Assembly (NCBI RefSeq): GCF_001595985.1
Contig: NZ_LOJJ01000018.1
Coordinates: forward strand, 329,069 to 372,134
From: Polynucleobacter sinensis
GTDB lineage: Bacteria > Pseudomonadota > Gammaproteobacteria > Burkholderiales > Burkholderiaceae
Direction: 5' to 3'
Length of the DNA: 43,066 nucleotides
A model generated the notes under the pieces. It made no database searches. It was given only the letters and a program-made list of their open reading frames with translations, and was not told the origin of the DNA. Below, in pieces: positions 16,395-25,416 of this stretch. The first letter of the stretch is position 1; each line of letters begins with the position of its first letter. A program made the translations under genes and the position numbers.

Positions 16395-16853
16395 ATGCAG
16401 AGTGATTGCATTCGCATTCAGGAAACAGACTTCGATTTAACGACAGAAGTCAAAGCACTGCGTAAGGACGACCTCAGGGTGGGCGCGGTTGTTACTTTCC
16501 TGGGGACTGTGCGTGATATGAATGACGGTAGCAAAGTCAAAGGCATGACCCTGGAGCACTATCCGGGTATGACTGAAAAAGCCCTCGAGCAAATCATTAG
16601 GCAAGCTAGGGACCGATGGGATCTGTATAAGACCTTGGTCATTCATCGTGTAGGGCCACTTCAGCCTGAAGATCAAATTGTTTTAGTCGCCGTCACCAGC
16701 GCACACCGTGGTGAAGCATTTGCTGCTTGCGAGTTCATTATGGATTACCTCAAGACAGCAGCCCCATTCTGGAAGAAAGAAGATACCCCAGAGGGTGCAA
16801 GATGGGTTGATGCCCGCGTAACTGATGATGTTGCAATGGCGCGCTGGAAATAG
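16395..16853 (+). CDS. moaE: Molybdopterin synthase large subunit MoaE
   Basis: Catalytic subunit of molybdopterin synthase, 152 residues, converts precursor Z (cPMP) to molybdopterin with MoaD as sulphur donor. The conserved FLGTVRDMNDG, LEHYPGMTEKAL, HRVGPLQPED and SAHRGEAFAACEFIMDYLK segments are present. The two active-site lysines fall in MDYLKTAAPFWKKEDTPEGARW. It is the last gene of the thrC-moeA-moaD-moaE run. Confidence 0.95.
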   Translation: MQSDCIRIQETDFDLTTEVKALRKDDLRVGAVVTFLGTVRDMNDGSKVKGMTLEHYPGMTEKALEQIIRQARDRWDLYKTLVIHRVGPLQPEDQIVLVAVTSAHRGEAFAACEFIMDYLKTAAPFWKKEDTPEGARWVDARVTDDVAMARWK

Positions 16854-16909
16854 AGCTAAGTCCTTATTGTCATTTTTGGTTAAGTTATGCCTCCATTAGG
16901 AAGGGTTAA

Positions 16910-18571
16910 ATGAAAAAGATATTTTCTTTGCTACTGAGCTGTTTTGCTTTTGCTGTTGGCGCTACTGAGCGTCCAATTGTCCAGGTCGAAAGCGGACGTC
17001 TTCAAGGTTCTATTGAATACAGCATGCAAGTTTTTAAGAATATTCCCTATGCAGCACCGCCGGTAGGTGAGTTCAGATGGAGACCTCCGCAGCCAGCGAT
17101 TTCTTGGAGTGGAGTTCGGGATGCCAGTCAATTTGGTTCTTCATGCCCTCAGCTGTTTGTTAAAAACTTAAGTGGGGGTTTGGTCCTGCCGGGTAGTGAA
17201 GATTGTCTTAAGCTCAATGTTTACTTACCCGAAAAAGCCGGCAAAAATTTGCCGGTAATGGTTTGGTTTCATGGGGGCGGTCTATTAGTCGATGGTGCTA
17301 GTGATCCCCAGTTCACCCCGATGAATTTAGTCAAGAATGACGTGATAGTGGTGACGGTGGATTACCGTTTAGGGTCACTGGGATTCTTTGCACCCAAAGA
17401 ATTGATTGCCGAAGCAAAAGCAAGAGGAGAGCCTGTAGGTAACTATGGCACTATGGATCAAATTGCCTCACTCAAGTGGGTAAAAAATAATATCGCTGCA
17501 TTTGGAGGGAATCCCAATAATGTAACTATTTTTGGGCAGTCTGCAGGTGGCCGAAGTGTGACTTGGTTAATGGTTTCTGATGCAGCGAGAGGGTTATTTC
17601 ATAAGGCAATTGCTCAAAGTGCTCAGCAAAGTCCTTTGCGAGGGATGACTGAGAAGCGCCTAGGACTCACCCCCGAAGTCGATATTGATGCCAAGTATAT
17701 GGCTGCGCTTGGTGTGAATTCACTAGCGGAATTAAGGAAATTGCCTGCAGATAAGTTGACTCTAGATGGTGCCGCTTATTACTCCGGGGAGTTTGGCGGA
17801 CCTTTTATCGACGGTCAGATTATTAAGGGTGATCCAATTCCTTTATTTGCGGCTGGCAAGCAAGCAAAAGTACCTTTTATGATCGGCACAAATTCTTTTG
17901 ATTCAGACTTTATGTTGCCGGGCGAGCCTTCCTTAGATGTATTTTTGAAAAATATTCACGAAGATCCAAAAATTGTTGAGAAGCTGTACTCTAATGTCAA
18001 AGATAAATGCATTTTGAATTCCTTTGTGATTCAAGATTTAATGTATCGGGCTAGTACGAAATTGCTCGCTGATAGTATGAATGGCGTAGCACCCGGCTAC
18101 GCGTACTACTATGACTATTTAACAAAAAACATTCGACCTGCTTTTCCTGGCTCGCCACATACTTTTGAAATTGCTTACGTATTTGGTAGTCTGGCGTTGA
18201 TGCCACAAGCTCCTAAACAAGTGGAATCTGGGTTGGATCAATGCGCGAGAATTGAAAGGGATGTTGCTAACTTTAAGAAAACCCATGCTTGGCCTAAAGA
18301 TTGGTATCCAATCGTAGATAAGAATAACCCCCAAGATCTCGCTATCTCAAACAGAATGTCTGAGAGTTGGGCTGCCTTTGCGAAAACAGGCAACCCAAAT
18401 ACCGGCAGTCAGGCTAGTTGGCCTATCTATAACTTAAGGGCCGATGTAATGAGAAACTACTCTGAAAGTCCTCAACAAACGATTACTAGTTTATTTAAGG
18501 ATCGTGTGGCTTACCAAATGCTACATTTGAGAGAAATTTATGCGCTAGAGCGTCTTAAAAACGCTTTTTAA
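16910..18571 (+). CDS. Exported type-B carboxylesterase
   Basis: Alpha/beta-hydrolase of the para-nitrobenzyl/cholinesterase-like family, 553 residues, hydrolysing an unknown carboxylic ester. The N-terminus MKKIFSLLLSCFAFAVGAT is a Sec signal peptide, so it should be periplasmic or secreted. Visible motifs are GRLQGSIEYSMQVFKNIPYA, the oxyanion hole WFHGGGLL, SEDCLKLNVYLP, the nucleophile elbow FGQSAGGRS (GQSAG in place of the more common GESAG), a probable acid residue Asp in IGTNSFDSD where most relatives have Glu, and the His in SPHTFEIAYVFG. A GAAGGG-type Shine-Dalgarno (AGGAAGGG) lies ahead of the ATG. It sits between moaE and clpB, where many Burkholderiales have nothing, so it may be an insertion. 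Confidence 0.88.
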   Translation: MKKIFSLLLSCFAFAVGATERPIVQVESGRLQGSIEYSMQVFKNIPYAAPPVGEFRWRPPQPAISWSGVRDASQFGSSCPQLFVKNLSGGLVLPGSEDCLKLNVYLPEKAGKNLPVMVWFHGGGLLVDGASDPQFTPMNLVKNDVIVVTVDYRLGSLGFFAPKELIAEAKARGEPVGNYGTMDQIASLKWVKNNIAAFGGNPNNVTIFGQSAGGRSVTWLMVSDAARGLFHKAIAQSAQQSPLRGMTEKRLGLTPEVDIDAKYMAALGVNSLAELRKLPADKLTLDGAAYYSGEFGGPFIDGQIIKGDPIPLFAAGKQAKVPFMIGTNSFDSDFMLPGEPSLDVFLKNIHEDPKIVEKLYSNVKDKCILNSFVIQDLMYRASTKLLADSMNGVAPGYAYYYDYLTKNIRPAFPGSPHTFEIAYVFGSLALMPQAPKQVESGLDQCARIERDVANFKKTHAWPKDWYPIVDKNNPQDLAISNRMSESWAAFAKTGNPNTGSQASWPIYNLRADVMRNYSESPQQTITSLFKDRVAYQMLHLREIYALERLKNAF

Positions 18572-18590
18572 TTTTCTGTGCAGAAATAAA

Positions 18591-18869
18591 TCAACCATTT
18601 TTAGAGGTGGTGTTTACTGGGACTAATTGAGATCTAAAAAATCCTAGTTTTTTAGATCTCGGTAGTTTCTTTAACTTAGCCTCTGCCTTTGAGGCTTCAG
18701 ATCTATCCGGATACTCTTTACTGGCTAGGAGAATGACTGGTCTGCGAGCTCTCGTATAACGGGCTCCTTCCCCTGAGTTGTGGGCAGCCAAGCGATGCTC
18801 TAGTCGATTGGTAATACCGGCGTAATAACTGCCATCAGAACATTCTAGGAGGTAAACAAGCCAGCTCAA
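18591..18869 (-). CDS. GIY-YIG endonuclease-like protein (YhbQ/URI type)
   Basis: Small protein of 92 residues made of one GIY-YIG domain. The two signature strands read LVYLLEC and SYYAGITN, followed by the conserved Arg region RLEHRLAAHNSGEGARYTRARRP and the metal-binding Glu in RSEASKAEAKLKKLPRSKK. Stand-alone members are common in bacteria; YhbQ-like proteins have been linked to DNA handling, but the substrate is uncertain. The start codon is TTG at 18869 (no ATG or GTG nearby in frame, no clear Shine-Dalgarno). It is antisense to its neighbours; its 3' part contains a perfect 13-bp inverted repeat. Confidence 0.8.
   Translation of the reverse strand: MSWLVYLLECSDGSYYAGITNRLEHRLAAHNSGEGARYTRARRPVILLASKEYPDRSEASKAEAKLKKLPRSKKLGFFRSQLVPVNTTSKNG
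18629..18660. repeat. Perfect 13-bp inverted repeat, possible bidirectional terminator
   Basis: GAGATCTAAAAAA (18629-18641) and TTTTTTAGATCTC (18648-18660) with a 6-base loop. It lies within the last third of the GIY-YIG gene, about 60 bases past the esterase stop. The T and A runs are inside the stem rather than after it, so it is not a textbook terminator, yet it is the only strong hairpin between the convergent esterase and GIY-YIG genes. Confidence 0.7.
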
Positions 18870-18906
18870 AATAGGGGTAAATTCGCTTAAAAAGGGGTCT
18901 AAAACA

Positions 18907-18933
18907 CTTGAAATTGCTAAGAATGCCCCTATA
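18907..18933 (+). promoter_or_regulatory. Sigma-32 (RpoH) type heat-shock promoter of clpB
   Basis: CTTGAA at 18907-18912, a 13-base spacer, and CCCCTATA at 18926-18933, matching the known RpoH consensus CTTGAA-N13-15-CCCCAT-T. It lies about 40 bases before the clpB ATG (18974), with AGGG upstream of the start. Confidence 0.8.
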
Positions 18934-18973
18934 TTCTATAGATAGAAATGTACGAAGTAGATAGGGTAAAAAA

Positions 18974-21568
18974 ATGAGAATAGATAAATTAACTACTAAA
19001 TTTCAAGAGGCCCTGAGCGAGGCGCAAAGCCTAGCTTTGGCAAAAGATAATCAATATATCGAGCCAGCCCATTTATTGCTGGCTATGTTGCGTGATTCAG
19101 ATGGCGGCGCAAAGAGTTTATTGACGCGTGCTGGCGTTAATGTGCCCGGTCTAGAAAAGGCTACCGAGAAACTTATCAGTAACTTGCCTGAAGTGCAGGG
19201 TACGGGTGGTGAAGTACAGGTTAGTCGAGATCTTGGCAATTGGCTAAATCTGTGTGAGAAAGAGGCCAATAAACGCAATGATCAATTTATTGCTGGTGAG
19301 TTGTTCTTGCTGGTCGTGGCTGATGACAAAGGTGAGCTCGGTAAGATTGCTCGTGAGAATGGTTTAAATCGCAAATCGTTAGAAGCGGCTATTGATTTAG
19401 TGCGCGGAGGAGAATCAGTGAATAGTGCAGATGCTGAAGGCCAACGTGAGGCCTTAAAGAAATATACCGTTGATTTGACTGAACGCGCTCGCATGGGCAA
19501 GTTAGATCCCGTTATTGGTCGTGATGATGAAATTCGTCGCACCATTCAAATCTTGCAACGTCGCGGAAAGAATAACCCCGTACTGATTGGTGAACCGGGT
19601 GTTGGTAAGACTGCAATCGTTGAGGGTTTAGCGCAACGAATCGTCAATGGTGAGGTGCCTGAAACTCTAAAAGATAAGCGTGTGCTTGTTTTGGATATGG
19701 CCTTGTTGTTGGCTGGTGCAAAGTATCGCGGTGAATTTGAAGAGCGTCTTAAGGCGGTCTTAAGTGATGTAGCTAAAGACGAAGGTCAAACCATTATCTT
19801 TATTGATGAAATTCATACGATGGTGGGTGCTGGTAAAGGTGATGGCGCCATGGATGCTGGCAATATGCTCAAGCCCGCCTTAGCTCGTGGTGAATTGCAT
19901 TGCATTGGTGCAACTACTTTGGATGAGTACCGTAAATACATTGAGAAAGATCCCGCATTAGAGCGCCGCTTTCAGAAAGTTATGGTGGAAGAGCCTAGCG
20001 TTGAAGCAACCATTGCTATCTTGCGAGGTTTGCAGGAGCGCTATGAGCTTCACCACGGTATTGAAATTACTGATCCTGCTATCGTTGCGGCAGCAGAGTT
20101 ATCGCATCGATACATTACCGATCGCTTCTTACCGGATAAGGCAATCGATTTGATTGACGAGGCTGGCTCACGTATTCGGATGGAGATTGATTCGAAGCCA
20201 GAAGTGATGGACAAATTAGAGCGTCGACTGATTCAGCTGAAGATTGAGCGTGAGGCAGTTAAGAAGGAGAAGGATGAGGCTTCTCAAAAGCGACTTGGCT
20301 TGATTGAGGATGAAATTAAACGCCTGGGTGCTGAATATGCCGACCTAGAGGAAATCTGGAAGGCTGAGAAGGGTGCTGTATTAGGCGCTGCTCACATCAA
20401 GGAGGAGATCGAAAAGACTAAAGCTGAGATTGTCAAATTTCAGCGAGAAGGCAAGTTGGAGAAGGTGGCCGAGCTGCAGTATGCGAAGTTGCCAGAACTT
20501 GAGGCTAAGTTGAAATCGGCCGCAGCTGCCGAAGCAAAAAGCGATAAAGATGGCGTTGTGAAGAACAAACTCCTTCGCACCCAAGTCGGCGCTGAAGAGA
20601 TTGCCGAGGTGGTATCGCGCGCAACGGGCATTCCAGTATCAAAAATGATGCAGGGCGAGCGCGATAAGTTACTCAAGATGGAAGAGCTATTGCATAAGCG
20701 TGTAGTTGGTCAAGAAGAGGCGATTCGCGCTGTATCAGATGCTATTCGTCGCTCACGTGCTGGCCTTGCGGAGGAGAATCGTCCTTATGGCTCATTCTTG
20801 TTCTTGGGGCCAACTGGCGTTGGTAAAACAGAGTTGTGTAAAGCGCTTGCTGGATTCCTATTTGATAGTGAAGATCATCTCATTCGTATTGATATGAGCG
20901 AATTTATGGAAAAGCACAGCGTTGCCCGTCTGATTGGTGCGCCTCCAGGTTATGTTGGTTACGAAGAGGGAGGTTATTTAACCGAACAAGTTCGTCGCCA
21001 TCCATACAGCGTCATCTTATTTGATGAGATTGAGAAAGCCCACCCTGATGTCTTTAACGTGCTCTTGCAAGTATTGGATGATGGCCGCTTAACGGATGGT
21101 CAGGGGCGTACTGTTGACTTTAAGAATACCGTGATTGTGATGACTAGCAATATTGGCTCTCATCTCATTCAATCTATGACTGATAAGAAGCAGTCTGAGA
21201 TTAAAGATGCTGTATTTGAAGAGCTTAAGAATCATTTCCGCCCCGAGTTCTTAAATCGTATCGATGAGATTGTGGTTTTCCATGGCCTTGATAAGGGTAA
21301 TATTGCTAATATCGCAAAGATCTTGTTGAAGAATTTGTCGGATCGCCTTGCAAAAGTTGATATGCAGTTAGAGGTAAGTGATGCGGCGCTGAATAAGATT
21401 GCAGAGGTCGGCTTTGATCCAGTATTTGGAGCTAGACCTCTTAAGCGCGCTATACAGCAGCACATTGAGAACCCGGTATCTAAGATGATCTTGGAAGGTA
21501 AGTTTGGGCCCAAGGATACCGTTCCGGTCGATGTTGATAAAAAAGGCGACTTTAGTTTCACCAAGTAA
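18974..21568 (+). CDS. clpB: Disaggregase ClpB
   Basis: Hexameric AAA+ chaperone of 864 residues that, with DnaK, threads and refolds aggregated proteins. Domain order: N-domain with two Clp repeats (1-150), first AAA+ module with Walker [14 protein letters not shown] and Walker [13 protein letters not shown], the long coiled-coil middle domain (about 400-530, [20 protein letters not shown] onward) that distinguishes ClpB from ClpA and ClpC, second AAA+ module with [14 protein letters not shown] and [11 protein letters not shown], and the C-terminal oligomerisation domain. There is no P-element for ClpP. It is expressed from a sigma-32-type promoter and is probably monocistronic. Confidence 0.97.
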   Translation: MRIDKLTTKFQEALSEAQSLALAKDNQYIEPAHLLLAMLRDSDGGAKSLLTRAGVNVPGLEKATEKLISNLPEVQGTGGEVQVSRDLGNWLNLCEKEANKRNDQFIAGELFLLVVADDKGELGKIARENGLNRKSLEAAIDLVRGGESVNSADAEGQREALKKYTVDLTERARMGKLDPVIGRDDEIRRTIQILQRRGKNNPVLIGEPGVGKTAIVEGLAQRIVNGEVPETLKDKRVLVLDMALLLAGAKYRGEFEERLKAVLSDVAKDEGQTIIFIDEIHTMVGAGKGDGAMDAGNMLKPALARGELHCIGATTLDEYRKYIEKDPALERRFQKVMVEEPSVEATIAILRGLQERYELHHGIEITDPAIVAAAELSHRYITDRFLPDKAIDLIDEAGSRIRMEIDSKPEVMDKLERRLIQLKIEREAVKKEKDEASQKRLGLIEDEIKRLGAEYADLEEIWKAEKGAVLGAAHIKEEIEKTKAEIVKFQREGKLEKVAELQYAKLPELEAKLKSAAAAEAKSDKDGVVKNKLLRTQVGAEEIAEVVSRATGIPVSKMMQGERDKLLKMEELLHKRVVGQEEAIRAVSDAIRRSRAGLAEENRPYGSFLFLGPTGVGKTELCKALAGFLFDSEDHLIRIDMSEFMEKHSVARLIGAPPGYVGYEEGGYLTEQVRRHPYSVILFDEIEKAHPDVFNVLLQVLDDGRLTDGQGRTVDFKNTVIVMTSNIGSHLIQSMTDKKQSEIKDAVFEELKNHFRPEFLNRIDEIVVFHGLDKGNIANIAKILLKNLSDRLAKVDMQLEVSDAALNKIAEVGFDPVFGARPLKRAIQQHIENPVSKMILEGKFGPKDTVPVDVDKKGDFSFTK

Positions 21569-21612
21569 ATCTTTTAGTTGGCAGGATTTTCCTGCGCCAG
21601 TAAACTCGGTAC

Positions 21613-22860
21613 ATGACTGATGCTCTCAAATTGAGGCGCGCCAGTGATGTCCGGGTTGTTGGTCTTATTAGCCTGGCTCACGGTAGCTCCCACTTTTTCC
21701 ATTTAATTTTGCCCCCGATGTTCCCATGGTTGAAGGCTGAATTTGGCTTTAATTATGCGGAGTTGGGTTTACTGATGACCATCTTCTTTGTGGTCTCATG
21801 TATTGTTCAGGCTGCCTCTGGATTTTTAGTGGACCGGATTGGTGCCCGCCCAGTCTTATTTTTCGGGGTTGGACTTCTTGCTTTGGCTGCACTAACCTAT
21901 TCGCAGAGTAATGGCTATGCGATGCTGGTGATTGGAGCAGTCATTGCTGGTTGTGGTAACGGTATTTTTCATCCAGTTGATTACACTCTAATCAATCATA
22001 AAATTTCGCAGCCAAACTTACCTTATGCTTACTCGATTCATGGTGTGACTGGTTACCTTGGTTGGGCTGCCGCACCTGCCTTTATGGTTGCGATGACAAC
22101 ATTGTTTGATTGGCGTATTGCTTTTTTATCTGCCGCCTTGCTTGAGACCATAATTCTCTTAATTCTCTGGATGAGTAGAGGGCGTTTGATAGACGATGTA
22201 AAGGGGCGCCAGGCTGAGTCCATTGCTACGCATGCGGCGGCTAATCCTGGATCGGGTCCTGCAAGTACGTTTGCATTTTTGAGCTTACCTGCTGTTTGGC
22301 TCTGTTGGATTTTCTTTTTCTTTAGTATGTCAGCCACCACAGGCATGCAGTCTTTTGCGCCGAGTGCACTCTTGAAGATTTATGAGTTGCCAGTGAGCTC
22401 TGGAAATTATTTTTTAACATTAATGTCATTGGGTGGTGCTGGTGGAATGTTGCTTGGCGGATATCTTGCAAAGCGCTTTGCCCAACCTGAACGTATTGTG
22501 ACTGTTTGTTTTGCAATGAGTATTTTGATGTGCTTAAGCCTAGCTTCTGCTTGGGTGCCATTTGATCTACTAGTCATTCCATTTATTGTGATTGGTGCTG
22601 GACTTGGTATTGCCGCTCCATCCAGAGATCTGATTGTTCGTGCTGCTACGCCTGCAGGGGTATCGGGCAGGGTATATGGAATTGTGTATTCAGGAATTGA
22701 TTTAGGCGCTGCATTAAGCCCACTTGTTTTTGGCATCTTCTTGGATGCTGGTATGCCTAAGCTTTTGTTTGTTGGCGTTGCTTTACTTCAACTCATGATT
22801 ATTTTGACTGGTTATAAGGTAAGTAGCATTGGTGCCGCTACGAAGCTCGCCAAGACTTAA
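21613..22860 (+). CDS. Major facilitator superfamily transporter
   Basis: Inner-membrane MFS permease of 415 residues with about twelve hydrophobic segments. N-terminal half: LAHGSSHFFHLILPPMFPWL then the A-loop-like FLVDRIGARPVLFFG; a cytoplasmic middle loop rich in Arg, Ala and Gly lies at about 195-225. The start of TM1 with HGSSHFFHLILPP resembles the fosmidomycin-resistance (Fsr)-like branch, but a substrate cannot be read from sequence. It begins 44 bases after clpB, with only a weak hairpin between, and is followed by the 270-base aceA promoter region. Confidence 0.88.
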   Translation: MTDALKLRRASDVRVVGLISLAHGSSHFFHLILPPMFPWLKAEFGFNYAELGLLMTIFFVVSCIVQAASGFLVDRIGARPVLFFGVGLLALAALTYSQSNGYAMLVIGAVIAGCGNGIFHPVDYTLINHKISQPNLPYAYSIHGVTGYLGWAAAPAFMVAMTTLFDWRIAFLSAALLETIILLILWMSRGRLIDDVKGRQAESIATHAAANPGSGPASTFAFLSLPAVWLCWIFFFFSMSATTGMQSFAPSALLKIYELPVSSGNYFLTLMSLGGAGGMLLGGYLAKRFAQPERIVTVCFAMSILMCLSLASAWVPFDLLVIPFIVIGAGLGIAAPSRDLIVRAATPAGVSGRVYGIVYSGIDLGAALSPLVFGIFLDAGMPKLLFVGVALLQLMIILTGYKVSSIGAATKLAKT

Positions 22861-22963
22861 TATTTTTCATAATGTGAAAAGTTATTCCCATACGTAAAAT
22901 GCAGTGCAGCATTTATTGCTATTAACCCTTTCGCCTCGTGAATATTGCTTCCACATAGCAAAA

Positions 22964-22981
22964 AATGACTTATAAGTCATT
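22964..22981. promoter_or_regulatory. 18-bp perfect palindrome, candidate operator upstream of aceA
   Basis: AATGACTTATAAGTCATT is a perfect dyad of 18 bases, about 150 bases before the aceA ATG. Such symmetric A/T-rich dyads are typical of dimeric repressors or activators. No regulator gene is adjacent, so the protein is unknown. The rest of 22861-23130 holds no gene. Confidence 0.6.
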
Positions 22982-23035
22982 GAAAACAATAAAGATAAAT
23001 ATTTCATTAAACCTGTAAATAGTGCTTGCATGCTA

Positions 23036-23073
23036 TTGCTGTATCTCTAAACTCTTATATAAGACATAAGAGT
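23036..23073 (+). promoter_or_regulatory. Probable aceA promoter overlapped by a second inverted repeat
   Basis: A sigma-70 type promoter reads TTGCTG (23036-23041), 16-base spacer, TATAAG (23058-23063). An inverted repeat ACTCTTAT (23051-23058) and ATAAGAGT (23066-23073) brackets the -10 element, and an inner palindrome CTTATATAAG (23054-23063) coincides with it. A protein bound there would block the promoter. The aceA start has AGGGAGA about 6 bases upstream. Confidence 0.45.
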
Positions 23074-23130
23074 TAATTGTCAAAACATTTAGAAGCAATC
23101 GAATTACTTGTTTAACTTAGGGAGAAAAAC

Positions 23131-24429
23131 ATGGCAGACCGCAAAGCAGAAATCGCAGCATTACAAAAGGATTGGGATACCAACCCACGTTGGAAGGGTA
23201 TTACCCGTGGCTATACAGCGGAAGACGTAGTTCGTCTCCGTGGCTCATTGAAAATTGAGCACACATTGGCCAAGCATGGCGCAGAGCGTCTTTGGGAATT
23301 GGTAAATAACGAAGCTTACGTTAACTGTTTAGGCGCTCTGACTGGCGGCCAAGCAATGCAGCAGGTTAAAGCTGGCGTACAAGCAATTTATTTATCAGGC
23401 TGGCAAGTAGCTGCAGATGGTAACTCATACGCTGCTATGTACCCAGATCAATCCTTATATCCAGTAGATTCAGTTCCTAAGATGGTTGAGCGTATTAACA
23501 ACTCATTTCAACGCGCTGATGAAATCCAAACTGCCAAAGGTATCAATAAAGGCGATCCAGGATATATCGAATATTTTGCTCCGATCGTTGCCGATGCTGA
23601 AGCTGGTTTCGGTGGTGTATTGAATGCATTCGAATTAAGCAAAGCCTTGATTAAGCAGGGCGCAGCCGGTGTTCACTTCGAAGATCAATTATCTTCCGTG
23701 AAGAAGTGCGGTCACTTGGGCGGTAAAGTATTGTTGCCAACCACTGAATCTGTTCAGAAGTTGATTTCTGCACGTTTGGCGGCTGACGTCATGGGCGTTC
23801 CAACCATTATTTTGGCTCGTACCGATGCTGAAGCAGCTGACTTGTTGACATCTGACTATGATGCCAATGACAAGCCATTCTTAACGGGTGAGCGTACTGC
23901 TGAAGGTTTCTACAAGACACGTAAAGGCTTGGATCAAGCGATTTCTCGTGGCCTAGCTTACGCTGCTTATGCCGACATGGTTTGGTGTGAGACTGGTACG
24001 CCTGATCTTGAGTTTGCCCGTCAGTTCGCCGAGGCGATTCGTGCGAAATTCCCAGGCAAGATGTTGGCTTACAACTGCTCGCCATCTTTCAACTGGAAGA
24101 AGAACTTAGATGATGCAACCATCGCTAAGTTCCAGCGTGAATTAGGTGCAATGGGTTACAAGTATCAATTTATTACCCTCGCTGGTATTCATTCGATGTG
24201 GTACAACATGTTCGATTTGGCTCAAGATTATATGCAGCGTGGTATGACTGCCTATATCGAGAAAGTACAAGAGCCAGAATTTGCTGCTCGTGATCGTGGC
24301 TATACATTCGTATCGCACCAGCAAGAGGTTGGCACTGGTTACTTCGATGATGTTACTACCGTAATTCAAGGTGGAAAGTCTTCAGTAACAGCTCTGACTG
24401 GTTCCACAGAAGAAGAGCAGTTCCACTAA
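23131..24429 (+). CDS. aceA: Isocitrate lyase
   Basis: Glyoxylate-shunt enzyme of 432 residues that cleaves isocitrate to glyoxylate and succinate, needed for growth on acetate and fatty acids. The signature [14 protein letters not shown] carries the catalytic Cys193. Other active-site segments are [29 protein letters not shown], the DQLSSVKKC stretch, the [11 protein letters not shown] loop, [19 protein letters not shown] and [13 protein letters not shown]. It is near the E. coli length. No malate synthase gene is adjacent. It stands alone between its own promoter region and a strong terminator. Confidence 0.97.
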   Translation: MADRKAEIAALQKDWDTNPRWKGITRGYTAEDVVRLRGSLKIEHTLAKHGAERLWELVNNEAYVNCLGALTGGQAMQQVKAGVQAIYLSGWQVAADGNSYAAMYPDQSLYPVDSVPKMVERINNSFQRADEIQTAKGINKGDPGYIEYFAPIVADAEAGFGGVLNAFELSKALIKQGAAGVHFEDQLSSVKKCGHLGGKVLLPTTESVQKLISARLAADVMGVPTIILARTDAEAADLLTSDYDANDKPFLTGERTAEGFYKTRKGLDQAISRGLAYAAYADMVWCETGTPDLEFARQFAEAIRAKFPGKMLAYNCSPSFNWKKNLDDATIAKFQRELGAMGYKYQFITLAGIHSMWYNMFDLAQDYMQRGMTAYIEKVQEPEFAARDRGYTFVSHQQEVGTGYFDDVTTVIQGGKSSVTALTGSTEEEQFH

Positions 24430-24475
24430 GAAATCCCTAAGTAGTACGTGATAGCAGTACGCACTAATACTGCCG

Positions 24476-24523
24476 CGGCATCTAAATAACCCCACAAGGG
24501 TGACTTAGATGCCGTTTTCGTTT
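24476..24523 (+). terminator. Rho-independent terminator of aceA
   Basis: Perfect 10-bp stem CGGCATCTAA (24476-24485) and TTAGATGCCG (24505-24514), 19-base loop that can form an inner CCC/GGG helix, followed by TTTTCGTTT (24515-24523). It lies 46 bases past the aceA stop and ends 11 bases before the HIT gene. Confidence 0.9.
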
Positions 24524-24534
24524 ACATTCATCTC

Positions 24535-24975
24535 ATGACTAATTGCGCACTTTGTAGTGAAGATCTCAAGCTTGAAGATGGCCAGCTTATTTGGCGCGGT
24601 GATGACTGCAGAGTCATTTTGGTAAATGATCCAGATTTGCCAGGTTTTTGCCGTGTGATTTGGAATCGACACGTTTCGGAAATGACTGATTTAACTTACG
24701 GCGAACGTGAACATCTGATGTCCTTAGTCTTTGCTGTTGAGGGGGCTATGCGTGAGGTGATGCAGCCCGACAAGATCAATCTTGCGGCGTTGGGTAATAT
24801 GGTGCCGCATATTCATTGGCATGTAATTCCAAGATACAAAGATGATGCTTTCTTTCCAGGATCTGCCTGGTCACAAAAAACCCAGAAAACCCCTCGATCC
24901 ATTCTTGAGGAGCGAAGCCAGCGCGCGCAAAAATTAATAGTTGCGATTAAGTCTGCTATAGCAGCACTTTCTTAA
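24535..24975 (+). CDS. HIT-family nucleotide hydrolase
   Basis: Histidine-triad protein of 146 residues. The signature VPHIHWHVIPRYKDD is intact, with the catalytic His in the HIHWHV core, and the downstream FFPGSAWSQ resembles diadenosine-polyphosphate hydrolase-type HIT proteins. The N-terminus has two Cys (CALC), as in many Zn-binding HIT members, though the rest of a Zn site is not obvious. Its stop lies only 9 bases from the convergent NTF2-like gene. The exact substrate is not deducible. Confidence 0.88.
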   Translation: MTNCALCSEDLKLEDGQLIWRGDDCRVILVNDPDLPGFCRVIWNRHVSEMTDLTYGEREHLMSLVFAVEGAMREVMQPDKINLAALGNMVPHIHWHVIPRYKDDAFFPGSAWSQKTQKTPRSILEERSQRAQKLIVAIKSAIAALS

Positions 24976-24984
24976 CTGGAGCTT

Positions 24985-25416
24985 TTAAACGCTCGACTTT
25001 AGGAAGCGCATGATTGAGCCTAGTATAGGGAGTTTTTCATATATACCCTCGGCAGGATCCCAGTAGTCAATGTGTGAGCTGATGAGTCCTAGCTCATTAA
25101 ATTTTAGCCAACTTACACCCCGTAAGTTTTGTGGGTTTGTGTTCCAGCGCTTGAAGCGGAAATGAAATTCCCATAATAGGGATGCCTCAAAATCTTGCCC
25201 CACTGCAGATATGATTTTGAAAGATGGATCATCAAGTTGAGAAAACATCTTTGCAAAAATCTTGGCTATTGCATCTCTACCATGAACCTCTTGGAAAGGG
25301 TCCTTAAATACCGCATCTTCTGCATAAAGTTTTACTAGATTACTGATGCGATTAATTTGAATATTTTCATATTCAAATTGAATGGTTTCTAGTTGTTTAG
25401 TGAATAGATTTGACAT
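24985..25416 (-). CDS. NTF2/SnoaL-like protein, last gene of lipid-modification operon
   Basis: Small alpha+beta protein of 143 residues with an NTF2/SnoaL-like pattern: helix LETIQFEYENIQINRISNLV, YAEDAVFKDPFQEVHGRDAI, then WEFHFRF and a closing HIDYWDPAEGIYEKLPILG. Such proteins act as small enzymes or binding partners; no catalytic residues can be assigned. The start overlaps the stop of the SDR gene by one base (TAATG), so it is translationally coupled to it. Similar proteins accompany the FAD/DUF1365/Cfa/SDR set in other proteobacteria. Confidence 0.75.
   Translation of the reverse strand: MSNLFTKQLETIQFEYENIQINRISNLVKLYAEDAVFKDPFQEVHGRDAIAKIFAKMFSQLDDPSFKIISAVGQDFEASLLWEFHFRFKRWNTNPQNLRGVSWLKFNELGLISSHIDYWDPAEGIYEKLPILGSIMRFLKSSV

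Noticed and set aside
21580..21598. Hairpin GCAGG/CCTGC after clpB as terminator
   Set aside because: Only 5 bp and no T run follows; clpB and the MFS gene may simply be read through.
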